Positions 20,951-28,770 of a DNA stretch of 64,000 nucleotides are shown one piece after another; position 1 is the first letter of the stretch, and each line of letters opens with the position of its first letter. Under the pieces are notes generated by a model. It was not told the origin of the DNA and searched no databases. It saw only the letters and a list, made by a program, of their open reading frames with translations. Origin of the DNA: Rhodococcus rhodnii NBRC 100604 (GTDB taxonomy: Bacteria > Actinomycetota > Actinomycetes > Mycobacteriales > Mycobacteriaceae); NCBI RefSeq assembly GCF_001894925.1, contig NZ_BCXD01000020.1:24738-88737 (forward strand), read 5' to 3'. The position numbers were made by a program, and so were the translations under genes.

Positions 20951-20991
20951 TCGGGGCGAAGCCGACGTGCTCCGCGACGACGGCGCGCCGT

Positions 20992-21765
20992 TCACCGACC
21001 GACCGAGTGCCGCGCGGCGAGGAACTCGCGCCACGTCGTCGAACCTCGTTGAACGCCGTCGTCGGCGAGGTTGTCGCCCGCGCGGTAGGCCCGCCCGACC
21101 TTTCCGGGGATCCGCACCGGCAGGCTCGGGCGGTGGCTGCGGCCGGTCTCGTCGTAGTAGACGTCGGCCAGTTCGCGCAGGGTGGACACCTCGGGTCCGG
21201 CGATGTCGGCGACCCGGCCGGCCGGTGCGCCGAGCGTGAGTTCGCACAGCCGGGCGGCGACGTCGTCAACCGCGACGGGCTCGAACCGCAGGCCGCCGGG
21301 CCTCGGGAGTAGCGGGAGCCGGCCCATTCCGCGGACGATCGGAAGGACGAAATCGTGCAGTTGCGCGGACCGCAGGATCGTGAAGGGCACGCCGCAGGTG
21401 GCGACGATCCGTTCCGCTTCGGCCTTGGCGCGGAAGTACCCGATCGGCATCGCGTCGGCGCCGGTGACGGAGATGAGGATCAGGTGTTTCACGCCGGCAG
21501 TGTGCGCAGCGGCCGTGAGATTCTTCGCGGCGACGTCGTCGCCCTTCGCACCGCCGGCCAGGTGCAGCACGACATCCACGCCGGCGAGCGACTCCGTCAG
21601 GCCCTGCCCGCTCACCGTGTCGGCCTCGACGTGAACGACTCCCGGCTCGTCGGTGCCGGGGTGGCGGGAGACGACGCGCACGTCGCGTCCGGCGTTCGTC
21701 AGCAGGGGGACCACGCGGCTGCCGATGGTTCCGGTTCCGCCGGTCACGAGAATGGGGGAGGTCAT
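20992..21765 (-). CDS. NmrA-like NAD(P)-binding reductase
   Basis: A 257-residue atypical short-chain reductase. ILVTGGTGTIGSRVVPLL near the start is the NAD(P)-binding GxxGxxG motif; HLILISVTGADAM, YFRAKAEAE and PFTILRSAQLHDF follow the NmrA/SDR-a pattern. ATG 21765 is preceded by a GAAAGGA site. It is divergent from the ECF41-type sigma gene. The promoter between them matches the ECF41 consensus exactly, so this reductase is very probably the sigma factor's target, as in other ECF41 loci, where the partner is a decarboxylase, oxidoreductase or epimerase. Confidence 0.88.
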   Translation of the reverse strand: MTSPILVTGGTGTIGSRVVPLLTNAGRDVRVVSRHPGTDEPGVVHVEADTVSGQGLTESLAGVDVVLHLAGGAKGDDVAAKNLTAAAHTAGVKHLILISVTGADAMPIGYFRAKAEAERIVATCGVPFTILRSAQLHDFVLPIVRGMGRLPLLPRPGGLRFEPVAVDDVAARLCELTLGAPAGRVADIAGPEVSTLRELADVYYDETGRSHRPSLPVRIPGKVGRAYRAGDNLADDGVQRGSTTWREFLAARHSVGR

Positions 21766-21815
21766 GGGTACTGTCCTTTCGGTCACGAACGAGCCCGTTC
21801 GCTCGTCGGCATCAC

Positions 21816-21842
21816 GACGATCGAGCTCGCACAGATGTGACA
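21816..21842 (-). promoter_or_regulatory. ECF41-type promoter
   Basis: Reading the minus strand, TGTCACA (21842-21836), 16 bases, CGTC (21819-21816). This is the known ECF41 promoter consensus with no mismatch, 50 bases upstream of the NmrA-like start. Confidence 0.85.
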
Positions 21843-21861
21843 ACGGACCGGGAGGTACGGC

Positions 21862-22728
21862 ATGACGGATCAGCGAATCCTCGCTCGCAGGTTCGAGACC
21901 GAGCGTCCGCGGCTCCACGCGATCGCCGCGAAGCTGCTCGGATCGAGTGTCGACGCCGACGACGCCGTCCAGGAGACCTGGCTGCGCTTCGCGCGTACCG
22001 GTCCGGAGGGGATCGACAACCTCGAGGCGTGGCTGACCACGGTCGTGTCCCGGATGAGTCTCGACATGCTTCGCGCACCGCGGCGGACGCGTGAACAGTC
22101 GTGGCAGGTCGAGACCTGGCGGGACGAGCCGGTCGCACTCGATGCGGATGCGGCCGAACTGGTGTCGCAGAACGAACAGGTCGGCGTCGCGTTGCTCACG
22201 ATGCTCGAGTTGCTGGGCCCCGCCGAACGAATCGCCTTCGTGTTGCACGACGTGTTCGGTCGGTCCTTCCGTGATATCGCCGAGGTCCTCGATCGGTCGC
22301 CCGAGGCCGTCCGTCAACTCGCGTCACGGGGGCGCCGACGGCTCCGCGGTGCCGAGGACGTCGCGCGCTCCGACCGCGTGCAGAGCCGCCGAGTGGTCGA
22401 CGCATGGCTCGTCGCGGCCCAGGGCGGCGATCTCACCGCCCTGCTGTCTCTTCTCGACGACAGCGCGGTGCTGCATGCCGACTACGGCACGTCGACGCAG
22501 ATCGTCAGCGGTGCGACGGCGATCGCGCAGCAGGCGGTCCTGTCCGGTCGCCTGGCCGCTCATTCGACGCCGGTCCTCATCGACGGCCGGCCGGGTGTCG
22601 CCGCCGTCATGGGCGGCCGGGTCGTCTCGATCATGGCCTTCGAGATCTCGGGGGAGCGCATCACCGGTCTGCGCGTGCTGGCGGACCCGGAGCGGCTCGG
22701 CGCCGTGAGCCGGGTGCTCGGGCTGTAG
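21862..22728 (+). CDS. ECF41/SigJ-type sigma factor with SnoaL-like C-terminus
   Basis: A 288-residue extracytoplasmic-function sigma factor. Region 2 (DADDAVQETWLRFAR) and region 4 (RSFRDIAEVLDRSPEAVRQLASRGRRRL) are followed by a SnoaL/NTF2-like extension of about 100 residues. ECF41 proteins have no separate anti-sigma factor and use this extension to control themselves. The linker has TWRDEP where the family has WLPEP, and the end has ADPERL near the family NPDKL motif. GGGAGG precedes ATG 21862. It is divergent from its likely target, the NmrA-like gene. Confidence 0.92.
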   Translation: MTDQRILARRFETERPRLHAIAAKLLGSSVDADDAVQETWLRFARTGPEGIDNLEAWLTTVVSRMSLDMLRAPRRTREQSWQVETWRDEPVALDADAAELVSQNEQVGVALLTMLELLGPAERIAFVLHDVFGRSFRDIAEVLDRSPEAVRQLASRGRRRLRGAEDVARSDRVQSRRVVDAWLVAAQGGDLTALLSLLDDSAVLHADYGTSTQIVSGATAIAQQAVLSGRLAAHSTPVLIDGRPGVAAVMGGRVVSIMAFEISGERITGLRVLADPERLGAVSRVLGL

Positions 22729-22789
22729 ATCTCGGGCGTGCGCCTCCGTGGTAACGCTGTCCGCGATGGTCGACCATCCGCCATTTTCG

Positions 22790-22795
22790 TATAAC
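22790..22795 (+). promoter_or_regulatory. -10 element of the RHH antitoxin gene
   Basis: TATAAC ends nine bases before ATG 22805, so transcription would begin almost at the start codon, giving a leaderless message. Confidence 0.5.
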
Positions 22796-22804
22796 ACTAA
22801 TGGC

Positions 22805-23062
22805 ATGGGCGAGCGCGAGACGATCAACGGGATGCCGGTCACGGAGGCGCAGATCGCAGCATGGGCTGCTGAAGCCGAGGCCGGATTCGACGTCGCCGCT
22901 CTGAAAAAGCGCGGCCGTGGCCGCCCAGGCCGTGGCGCCGAGCCGTCACAGGTCATAGCACTGCGTCTCACCGCGGACGAGATCAGCGCTCTCGACGCTC
23001 GGGCGGTGCGGGAGGGCAAGTCTCGCTCCGAGGTGATCCGCGAGGCGCTGGCGTCGAGGTGA
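22805..23062 (+). CDS. Ribbon-helix-helix (CopG-like) antitoxin
   Basis: An 85-residue protein whose C-terminal half is a ribbon-helix-helix DNA-binding domain (VIALRLTADEISALDARA and GKSRSEVIREAL), after a basic linker (KKRGRGRPGRG). These proteins repress their own promoter and neutralise a toxin encoded immediately downstream. The downstream toxin frame overlaps by GTGA but is broken here. The start at 22805 lies just after a good -10 element and no ribosome-binding site is present, consistent with leaderless translation. Confidence 0.8.
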   Translation: MGERETINGMPVTEAQIAAWAAEAEAGFDVAALKKRGRGRPGRGAEPSQVIALRLTADEISALDARAVREGKSRSEVIREALASR

Positions 23063-23270
23063 GAGTTCATCCCTAGGCGTTGAAGCACGGGATCGGTGCC
23101 GAGGACGCGATCCAGGCTGCGACGTGGGCGACGTGGGTCGAGAACCTCGATGACGACAGTCCCGCCAGGCAGCTTCGACTCGGGTTCGATACCCCCGGCA
23201 GGATGCTGGAGACAGTTGTCCTGGTCGTGGGGCGCCCCGGCATCGCCGCACCCGATGTCGAGAACGCGGC
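23059..23270 (+). pseudogene. Decayed toxin partner of the RHH antitoxin
   Basis: A GTG at 23059 overlaps the antitoxin stop (GTGA) and opens a frame reading MRVHP, then TAG at 23074-23076, then ALKHGI and onward through ENLDDDSPARQLRLGFDT and LETVVLV. The reading resembles toxins that pair with CopG-type antitoxins in actinobacteria. Past about 23225 the expected C-terminus (a His-containing IHAM-like motif) is found only in the +1 frame (PHPMSRTR). One nonsense and one frameshift change therefore inactivate it. The family identity is from memory of similar proteins and is only moderately sure. Confidence 0.6.
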
Positions 23271-23339
23271 TGTGCGGGTCCAGGCACCGGTGCTCGAACT
23301 TCGTTGCCCGTGTTGCCCTACCGTGCCACGATCGGATGC

Positions 23340-24107
23340 GTGATCGATCCCGGGCTCGACGGCAAGACGGTGCTGGTGACCGGTGGTGCGATGAACATCG
23401 GTGCCGCCATCTCGCGGGCGTTCGCCGCGCAGGGTGCGCGCGTCGCGGTGCACTACGTCGGCGGCGTGTCCCCCGACGGGACGCAGGAGCACCGGCGCGT
23501 GGCGGACGACGACGTCGAGCGGTTCGTCGCGTCGCTGCCCGGCGCGGTGGCCGTCGAGGCGGATTTCCTCGAACCGGGTTCGGCCTCCGGTCTTTTCGAT
23601 CGGGTGCACGACCTCCTCGGCGGCGTGGACGTGCTGGTGAACAACGCGGCGTATGCGACGGAAGCCGACACCTTCGCGACGATGGACGATGCAGGACTGG
23701 AGCGAACGTATCGCGTCAACGCGATCGCGCCCGCGATGCTGATCGCCGAGTTGTCGAGCCGTCTGCGGGACGACGGGAGTGCCGCCGTCGTCAACATCTC
23801 CACCGACGCCGCACGCGGGTTCCCCGGGCAGGTCGGGTACGGGACGTCGAAGGCCGCGCTGGAGTCGCTGACACGAGGCGCCGCCCTCGATCTCGGTCCG
23901 AGGATCAGGGTCAATGCGATCGCTCCGGGCCCGGTGCAGACGGGGTGGATGACCGACGAGATCGTCGAATCCGTGGTCCCGTCGATACCCTTGCGCCGCG
24001 TCGGCGACCCGGACGACATCGCCGACGCCGCAGTCTTCCTCGCGTCACGGCAGGCTCGGTGGATCACCGGGCAGGTGGTGCAGGTCGCGGGCGGGCACTG
24101 GCTCTGA
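23340..24107 (+). CDS. SDR-family oxidoreductase
   Basis: A 255-residue classical short-chain dehydrogenase. Cofactor site VLVTGGAMNIGAAI (a variant of TGxxxGIG), NNAAYATEAD, the catalytic serine region VVNISTDA and YGTSK with the catalytic Tyr and Lys, then NAIAPGPVQTGWM. The closing segment FLASRQARWITGQVVQVAGGHWL is typical. GTG 23340 begins just before the first beta strand. The substrate is unknown. It follows the toxin remnant with no sign of a shared operon. Confidence 0.88.
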   Translation: MIDPGLDGKTVLVTGGAMNIGAAISRAFAAQGARVAVHYVGGVSPDGTQEHRRVADDDVERFVASLPGAVAVEADFLEPGSASGLFDRVHDLLGGVDVLVNNAAYATEADTFATMDDAGLERTYRVNAIAPAMLIAELSSRLRDDGSAAVVNISTDAARGFPGQVGYGTSKAALESLTRGAALDLGPRIRVNAIAPGPVQTGWMTDEIVESVVPSIPLRRVGDPDDIADAAVFLASRQARWITGQVVQVAGGHWL

Positions 24108-24168
24108 AGGCGCATCGACGCGTCGGCTCGCGGGAGTACCGTTCGAGTAGCGACCGAGGAGGCCTCCG

Positions 24169-24744
24169 ATGCGCAGAGTCACCTATTCGATGGGAATGTC
24201 GCTCGACGGCTACATCGTGGGCCCTGACGGCAATTTCGCGTGGGGTGCGCCCGACGACGACGAGTTCCGGTTCTTCATCGACCAGATCCGCGAAGTCGGC
24301 GTCCACCTCATGGGCCGGCGCCTCTACGAGACGATGCTCTATTGGGAGGACGCCGTCGGCGATCCGGACCTGAGCGCGCTGGAACGCGAGTGGATCACGC
24401 TGTGGAATCCCCTGCCCAAGGTCGTGTTCTCCCGGACGCTCGATGCAGTGCGCGGCAATGCCGTCCTGGCCACCGGGTCGCCGGCCGAGGAGATCGCGCG
24501 CCTCCGGGCCGAGCCGGGTGAGGGACACATCGCGATCGGCGGAGCGGATCTGGCTGCTGCGGTGGCCGAGGCGGACCTGATCGACGAGTACCGGCCGAAG
24601 ATCGTCCCGGTGCTGGTCGGCGGCGGGACACCGTTCTTGCCGCAGCACGCACGGCAGGTCGATCTCGCTCTCGTCGAGACGCGCACCTTCGCCTCCGGCC
24701 TCCTCTACGCCCGCTACGACGTGCGGCATCAGACGTCGGACTGA
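24169..24744 (+). CDS. Dihydrofolate-reductase-fold (RibD C-terminal-like) protein
   Basis: A 191-residue protein of the RibD-C/dihydrofolate reductase-like fold. MGMSLDGYIVGPDG at the N-terminus and HLMGRRLYETM, VFSRTL and AIGGADLAAAV follow the usual pattern, with IVPVLVGGGTPFL near the end. Free-standing members are NADPH-dependent reductases of unknown substrate. GAGGAGG lies upstream of ATG 24169. The 3' end overlaps the convergent Xre gene by 16 bases. Confidence 0.85.
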   Translation: MRRVTYSMGMSLDGYIVGPDGNFAWGAPDDDEFRFFIDQIREVGVHLMGRRLYETMLYWEDAVGDPDLSALEREWITLWNPLPKVVFSRTLDAVRGNAVLATGSPAEEIARLRAEPGEGHIAIGGADLAAAVAEADLIDEYRPKIVPVLVGGGTPFLPQHARQVDLALVETRTFASGLLYARYDVRHQTSD

Positions 24745-24983
24745 CGCTTCGCGCCTGCCGCGACGGCGTCGCTTCCGGGCTCGGGCTCCCATCGCAGCAG
24801 ATCGCCGGGCTGACAGTCGAGAACCTCGCACAGCATCTCCAACGTGGTGAACCGGACCGCTTTGGCGCGGCCGTTCTTGAGGACGGCGAGATTGGCGGGG
24901 GTGATGCCGATGCGCTCCGCGAGCGTTCCTACCGCCATCTTGCGCCGGGCGAGCATGACGTCGATGTCGACGACGATGGGCAT
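24729..24983 (-). CDS. Xre-family helix-turn-helix regulator
   Basis: An 84-residue Cro/CI-type regulator. The helix-turn-helix is GTLAERIGITPANLAVLKNGRAKAVRF, followed by TLEMLCEVLDCQPGDLL. It overlaps the end of the DUF2975 membrane gene by one base (TGATG), the standard arrangement of Xre/DUF2975 pairs. It probably autoregulates through the palindrome at 25520-25537. Confidence 0.9.
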   Translation of the reverse strand: MPIVVDIDVMLARRKMAVGTLAERIGITPANLAVLKNGRAKAVRFTTLEMLCEVLDCQPGDLLRWEPEPGSDAVAAGAKRQSDV

Positions 24984-25492
24984 CAGATGACCTCGTCGAG
25001 TTCGGCTTCGAGATACTTCGCCCTGGTGTCGAGGGCGACTGCCTGGGCCAGCAGTGTTCGCATCACGTAGACCACGAGGGCGACGCCGGCGAGGACCAGC
25101 GCGAACCCGCACACCAGGGCTACCAACCCGGGCGCGACCTCGTCGCCGGGCGCGGCACGGTTCGCGAACCGGGCGACGACTGCGATGCCGAACGTCAGGA
25201 CCGCCGCGATGGCGATCGCTCCGATGACGAGGTCGACATAGCGGAACGCTGCGTGAGAGAACACGGTGCCGCGGCCGACCATGGTCAGCAACCGCCAGAT
25301 GCATACGGCCACGACCTGCATCGTCGCCGTTCCGACGACGCCGATGACGGTCAGCGCCACGTCGAGTGTCCCCGTCGGTGTTCGCTCGGAATCGAGCCAG
25401 AGCATCGCCACCATCATCACCTGGACGACGACGGATCCGGCCAGCGCGACGGCGATCACCGCTTTCAGCGTCAGGATCACCCATCGATTCAT
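24983..25492 (-). CDS. DUF2975 membrane protein
   Basis: A 169-residue protein with four transmembrane segments (VILTLKAVIAVALAGSVVVQV, VVGTATMQVVAVCIWRLL, LVIGAIAIAAVLTFGIAVVA and LVALVCGFALVLAGVALVVY). DUF2975 proteins are membrane partners of small Xre regulators; the pair is thought to sense or respond to something at the membrane. ATG 25492 is chosen over a GTG three codons earlier; neither has a strong ribosome-binding site. Confidence 0.85.
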   Translation of the reverse strand: MNRWVILTLKAVIAVALAGSVVVQVMMVAMLWLDSERTPTGTLDVALTVIGVVGTATMQVVAVCIWRLLTMVGRGTVFSHAAFRYVDLVIGAIAIAAVLTFGIAVVARFANRAAPGDEVAPGLVALVCGFALVLAGVALVVYVMRTLLAQAVALDTRAKYLEAELDEVI

Positions 25493-25519
25493 ATCTCGCA
25501 CAATACATCGTAGAACGAC

Positions 25520-25537
25520 GTTTATCTATCGATAAAC
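25520..25537 (-). promoter_or_regulatory. Palindromic operator upstream of DUF2975/xre
   Basis: GTTTATC, TATC spacer, GATAAAC: perfect 7-bp arms, AT-rich, 28 bases upstream of the operon. A likely Xre autoregulatory site. Confidence 0.6.
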
Positions 25538-25605
25538 AATAGATTCGGGAGCCGAGTCTCCACAGTTGCCCGCCGATCGCGCGGTGCCGGAGGACACTCG
25601 GCGTC

Positions 25606-26214
25606 GTGCCGATCGCCCTCGCCTATCCGTTCGCGGACCGGTGGCTCGTGCAGAACAGCCGGGCCGATCGCGTGCCCAGCCACGGCACGACGCTGTTCGG
25701 GTCGTCGTACGCGATCGACTTCGTGCCCGTGGACGCCGACGGCCGCACGGCGCCGATCACGCTCGCGAGCCTGATCCGGCCGGAGCCGCCGGAGCGGTTC
25801 CCGGGTTTCGGGCTCCCGGTGCTCGCGCCGGTCTCCGGAACGATCGTCGCCGCGCACGACGCCGAGCCCGATCACGCGGCGTATCGCGGCCTGCCGTCGG
25901 TGGGGTACGCCCTCACGCAGCGGCGACGGCTCGCGGCGGGCTGGCCCGCGCTCGCGGGCAATCACGTGTTCGTGGCGACAGGTGACGGCGTGATCGTCGC
26001 GCTCTGCCACCTCCGGCACGGCAGCGCCGCGGTGGTGCCGGGCACGCGAGTGGACACCGGCGACGTCGTCGGTACCTGCGGAAACTCGGGAAACAGCACC
26101 GAACCGCACCTCCACGTCCAGGCGATCGATCGCCGCGACGTCGAGCATGCGCGCGCCGTCCCGATGACGTTCGCGGGGACCGTCCCGCGCAGCGGCCAGG
26201 TGGTCGTCGGGTAA
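25606..26214 (+). CDS. M23-like peptidase
   Basis: A 202-residue protein with the LytM/M23 zinc-peptidase pattern: SHGTTLFGSSYAIDF (first His and Asp ligands), APVSGTIVAAHD, LCHLRHGS, then TCGNSGNSTEPHLHVQ with the HxH motif. It has no signal peptide or wall-binding domain, so either export is atypical or it acts inside the cell. The GTG start at 25606 has GGAGG 13 bases upstream. Cell-wall hydrolysis is the family function and is inferred here. Confidence 0.8.
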   Translation: MPIALAYPFADRWLVQNSRADRVPSHGTTLFGSSYAIDFVPVDADGRTAPITLASLIRPEPPERFPGFGLPVLAPVSGTIVAAHDAEPDHAAYRGLPSVGYALTQRRRLAAGWPALAGNHVFVATGDGVIVALCHLRHGSAAVVPGTRVDTGDVVGTCGNSGNSTEPHLHVQAIDRRDVEHARAVPMTFAGTVPRSGQVVVG

Positions 26215-26285
26215 CGCCACGGGGTGTGGTGGGCGACACATAAGGTGAGTCATTCGTCCATGCAACGACTTCTGGAGGAATTCCC

Positions 26286-26738
26286 GTGACCACACGCCAC
26301 ACCTTGCGTCTTCTGGCCGCCACTGCGGGAGTGGGCGCTCTCGCGCTGCTCGGGACGCCCGTCGCGTCGGCGCAGACGGAGGCGACGGAGTTGTGCACGA
26401 TCCCGTACCCGAACGCCAACGTCTTCGAAATCCCGGCGTCGAGCCGGGTCGAGGTGTCACCGGCGGGACCCGGCACGATCGACGTCGACATCCACACGAA
26501 GGCGAACTCGCTGATCGGCTACGACCAGCGGATCGGGGTGGTGTGGGCGAACCTCGACACCGGACGCAGCGGCGTCGCGGAGACGAACGCCCGCGTCCGT
26601 GGCTTCGACACCCTGCTCGAGATCGACGGCCTCACGACCGAGCCGGGGACCATCGCGTTCGTCTTTTCCGCGAGCAATCACGGCTGGGGTGACAACTACA
26701 CGTACGGCGACTGTTCGGCCGAGTACACGGTGTCCTGA
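26286..26738 (+). CDS. Secreted hypothetical protein
   Basis: A 150-residue exported protein. A Sec signal peptide (TTRHTLRLLAATAGVGALALL) ends at ASAQ. The mature part is a predicted small beta-domain with cysteines near residues 37 and 143 that could form a disulfide joining the ends. GGAGG precedes GTG 26286. The stop lies one base before a parS-like site. I do not recognise the family. Confidence 0.75.
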   Translation: MTTRHTLRLLAATAGVGALALLGTPVASAQTEATELCTIPYPNANVFEIPASSRVEVSPAGPGTIDVDIHTKANSLIGYDQRIGVVWANLDTGRSGVAETNARVRGFDTLLEIDGLTTEPGTIAFVFSASNHGWGDNYTYGDCSAEYTVS

Positions 26739-26739
26739 C

Positions 26740-26753
26740 GTTTCACGTGGAAC
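26740..26753. promoter_or_regulatory. parS: parS centromere-like site
   Basis: GTTTCACGTGGAAC is a full 14-base core of the bacterial parS consensus (as TGTTTCACGTGGAACA; both outer bases differ). ParB would load here to organise the origin. It lies about 26 kb from oriC and overlaps the stop codon of the convergent PPOX gene. Confidence 0.85.
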
Positions 26754-27675
26754 CGGCGGCGACGTGGTCGGTCCAGATCTCCGCAGCTTTCGGGAGTGTC
26801 CCCGTGGCGACGCGCGGTGCCGTCCACAGCGTCGACTCGACGAGACCTGGTTCGGTGCGAAGCTTGACGAGGTCGGCCTCGACGACGAGCGCGAGTTCGG
26901 GAACGTTGCCCTTCGACTCGAACCGCTCGCGCAGCGCGGCGTCGGTGCTCAGCCGTGCGGTGCCGGAGACGTGGAGCACGCGATCGTCGCCGGGGACCAC
27001 CGCGAGCACCGAGATCGCCGGGTTCGCCAGCAGATTCCGGTAGGTGTCGGTGCGGCGATTGCCGGGCCGGTCGGCGATCGCGAGGGTGTGGTCGTCCAGT
27101 GCGACGAAGAACCCGGCGGGCTCGCCCTTCGGGCTGACGTCGGCGAATCCGTCGGCGTCGACCGTCGCGAGAGTGAGGAACGGTGAGCGCGCGAGGAACG
27201 CGGTCACCGCGGCGTCGTGGAAGACGGCGCCGGGGACGGCCTCGCCCGGCTCGTGAGCGTCGTCCCACAGCTTGGAGCGGAGGATGCACTTCGCGCAGTG
27301 CAGAAACGCCTCCTCGACGTCGAGGGCGAGCGCATCGCCGTCGCGCCGGAGCCGTCCGTTGACGCGCAGCGTCTCGCGGTAGCCGGGGACGAACGCGACG
27401 AGTCCGGCGGCCGCGCCGTCCTCGGCGGGAACGTCGGCCGCAGGCAGGGCGATCCGCGTGTCGGTCACGGGATGCAGTGCGCCGGGCTCGCCGCCGAGCG
27501 CCACCGAGTGCAGCCGCCCGCCGGCATCCTCCGTGCCGAGCACCGCGAACGGCGAGTGCGCCAGGAACGCGAGGCAGTGCTCGTCGAGCCGGTCGATCGA
27601 CTTCGCGAGCGTGATCGGCGGCTGCTCCCCGAGGAGCGATTCGAGTTCGGCGACGGAGGTGACCACGAAAACCAC
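26743..27675 (-). CDS. PPOX-type FMN-binding flavoprotein
   Basis: A 310-residue protein of the pyridoxamine 5'-phosphate oxidase-like split-barrel family. The C-terminal half has the clear signature FLARSPFLTLATVDADGFADVSPKGEPAGF, TLAIADRPGNRRTDT and LANPAISVL, while the N-terminal half (FLAHSPFAVLGTEDAGGRL) looks like a related, weaker copy. Between them is HCAKCILRSKLW. I start at GTG 27675, overlapping the upstream stop; GTG 27666 is equally possible. The final codons and stop are part of the parS site. Confidence 0.85.
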   Translation of the reverse strand: MVFVVTSVAELESLLGEQPPITLAKSIDRLDEHCLAFLAHSPFAVLGTEDAGGRLHSVALGGEPGALHPVTDTRIALPAADVPAEDGAAAGLVAFVPGYRETLRVNGRLRRDGDALALDVEEAFLHCAKCILRSKLWDDAHEPGEAVPGAVFHDAAVTAFLARSPFLTLATVDADGFADVSPKGEPAGFFVALDDHTLAIADRPGNRRTDTYRNLLANPAISVLAVVPGDDRVLHVSGTARLSTDAALRERFESKGNVPELALVVEADLVKLRTEPGLVESTLWTAPRVATGTLPKAAEIWTDHVAAGST

Positions 27676-28664
27676 TATCCCACGGTCGGAACTGCGGTCG
27701 ACGGGTCGTCGTCGGAGGCCGCGGCGAGTGCGGGCACCGTCGCGTCGATGAGGTACGGCAGGCTCAGCGGGCTCGCGAAGCCGAGCGCGCCCTGCACGTC
27801 GTTGCCGAACTCGCCGAGGTAGACGGTGCGGTCCTCGCTCACGACGTCGAGCCCCGCGAACAGCGGATCGGCGGCGAGCTGCTCCTGCGTCGCACCGAGG
27901 ATCACGAGGGTGTCCTGATCGAGGAGGTCGATGCGCTCGGCGCTGACCTCGCCGGTCTCGTCGGGTGCGGTGAAGCCGAGGTCGTAGAAGAACAGTCCGC
28001 GCGGATCGCCCTCGCCGAGGATGTAGAACGAGCCGTCCATGTACATCGCGACGGCGGCGGTGCGGCCCTCGAACTGCGGGTTCTCGCTGCGGGCCGTCTC
28101 GAAGTCCGCGTCGACCGACTCGCGCAGCTCCTGTGCCTCCTGCTCCTTGCCGAGCGCCTCGCCGATCGTCTCGAGTTGCGCCTCCCACGACGCCGAGCCG
28201 CCCTGCCCGTCGGTGAGATCGCCGATCGTCGGGGCGAGCGCGGCGAGCGTGTCGTAGCCGGCCTGCTCGGTCAGCGAGTACGTCGCCGAGATGAGGTCGG
28301 GTTCCGCCGCGGCGATCGCCTCGTAGTCGAGTTCCATCTCGCCGACCTCGGGGATGTCGGTGGCGTAGCCCTCCGCCCACGGGCGCTGCTGGTAGTCGTA
28401 GCCGGAGAAGGCACGCGTCGCGACGGGCGTCTCGCCGAGCGCGAGGACGAAGTCGAGATCGTTGAAGCCCGCGGTGACGATGCGCTGCGGCGCCGACTCG
28501 ACCGTCGTCTCGCCGTAGGCGTGCTCGACGGTGACGGGGAAGGGGCCGCCGGTGGGCTGCGTCGCGGTGTCGTTGGCGTCGTCGTCGGATCCACAGGCCG
28601 TGAGTGCCGTGGCGCCGGCGACGGCGAGTGCGGTGAGGGCGGCGGCGCGACGGGAGTGCTTCAC
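27675..28664 (-). CDS. Iron-siderophore ABC transporter substrate-binding lipoprotein
   Basis: A 329-residue FecB/FepB-like binding protein. A basic N-terminus and hydrophobic stretch lead to the lipobox LTAC, so it is anchored to the membrane. The mature protein has the TroA fold elements RIVTAGFNDLDFVLALGETPVA, AIAAAEPDLISA and AVAMYMDGSFYILGEGD. GTG 28664 gives a normal signal peptide; a GTG at 28700 would add twelve unlikely residues. An IdeR/DtxR-like box upstream suggests iron control. No permease or ATPase genes are adjacent. Confidence 0.88.
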   Translation of the reverse strand: MKHSRRAAALTALAVAGATALTACGSDDDANDTATQPTGGPFPVTVEHAYGETTVESAPQRIVTAGFNDLDFVLALGETPVATRAFSGYDYQQRPWAEGYATDIPEVGEMELDYEAIAAAEPDLISATYSLTEQAGYDTLAALAPTIGDLTDGQGGSASWEAQLETIGEALGKEQEAQELRESVDADFETARSENPQFEGRTAAVAMYMDGSFYILGEGDPRGLFFYDLGFTAPDETGEVSAERIDLLDQDTLVILGATQEQLAADPLFAGLDVVSEDRTVYLGEFGNDVQGALGFASPLSLPYLIDATVPALAAASDDDPSTAVPTVG

Positions 28665-28678
28665 GGGTGACTCATTTC

Positions 28679-28699
28679 TGCCGAATGACGCATTCGGCA
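28679..28699. repeat. Perfect palindrome upstream of the iron-binding lipoprotein gene
   Basis: TGCCGAATG, 3-base spacer, CATTCGGCA. It lies between the iron box and the start codon, so it may be a second operator or an RNA hairpin in the leader. Confidence 0.6.
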
Positions 28700-28707
28700 C
28701 GACGATT

Positions 28708-28726
28708 TCATTGCAGGCTAACCTAA
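28708..28726 (-). promoter_or_regulatory. IdeR/DtxR-like iron box
   Basis: Minus-strand TTAGGTTAGCCTGCAATGA matches 14 of 19 positions of the DtxR/IdeR consensus, with the first 12 exact. It lies 44 bases upstream of the lipoprotein gene. Confidence 0.65.
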
Positions 28727-28770
28727 CCTGCCGCGATCCGGTGACCGCGGGTTCGTCGAGCAGTGGTGCG

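Noticed and set aside
23304..23339. Earlier start for the SDR at 23304
   Set aside because: The extra residues (PVLPYRATIGC) are not SDR-like; GTG 23340 starts just before the Rossmann strand.
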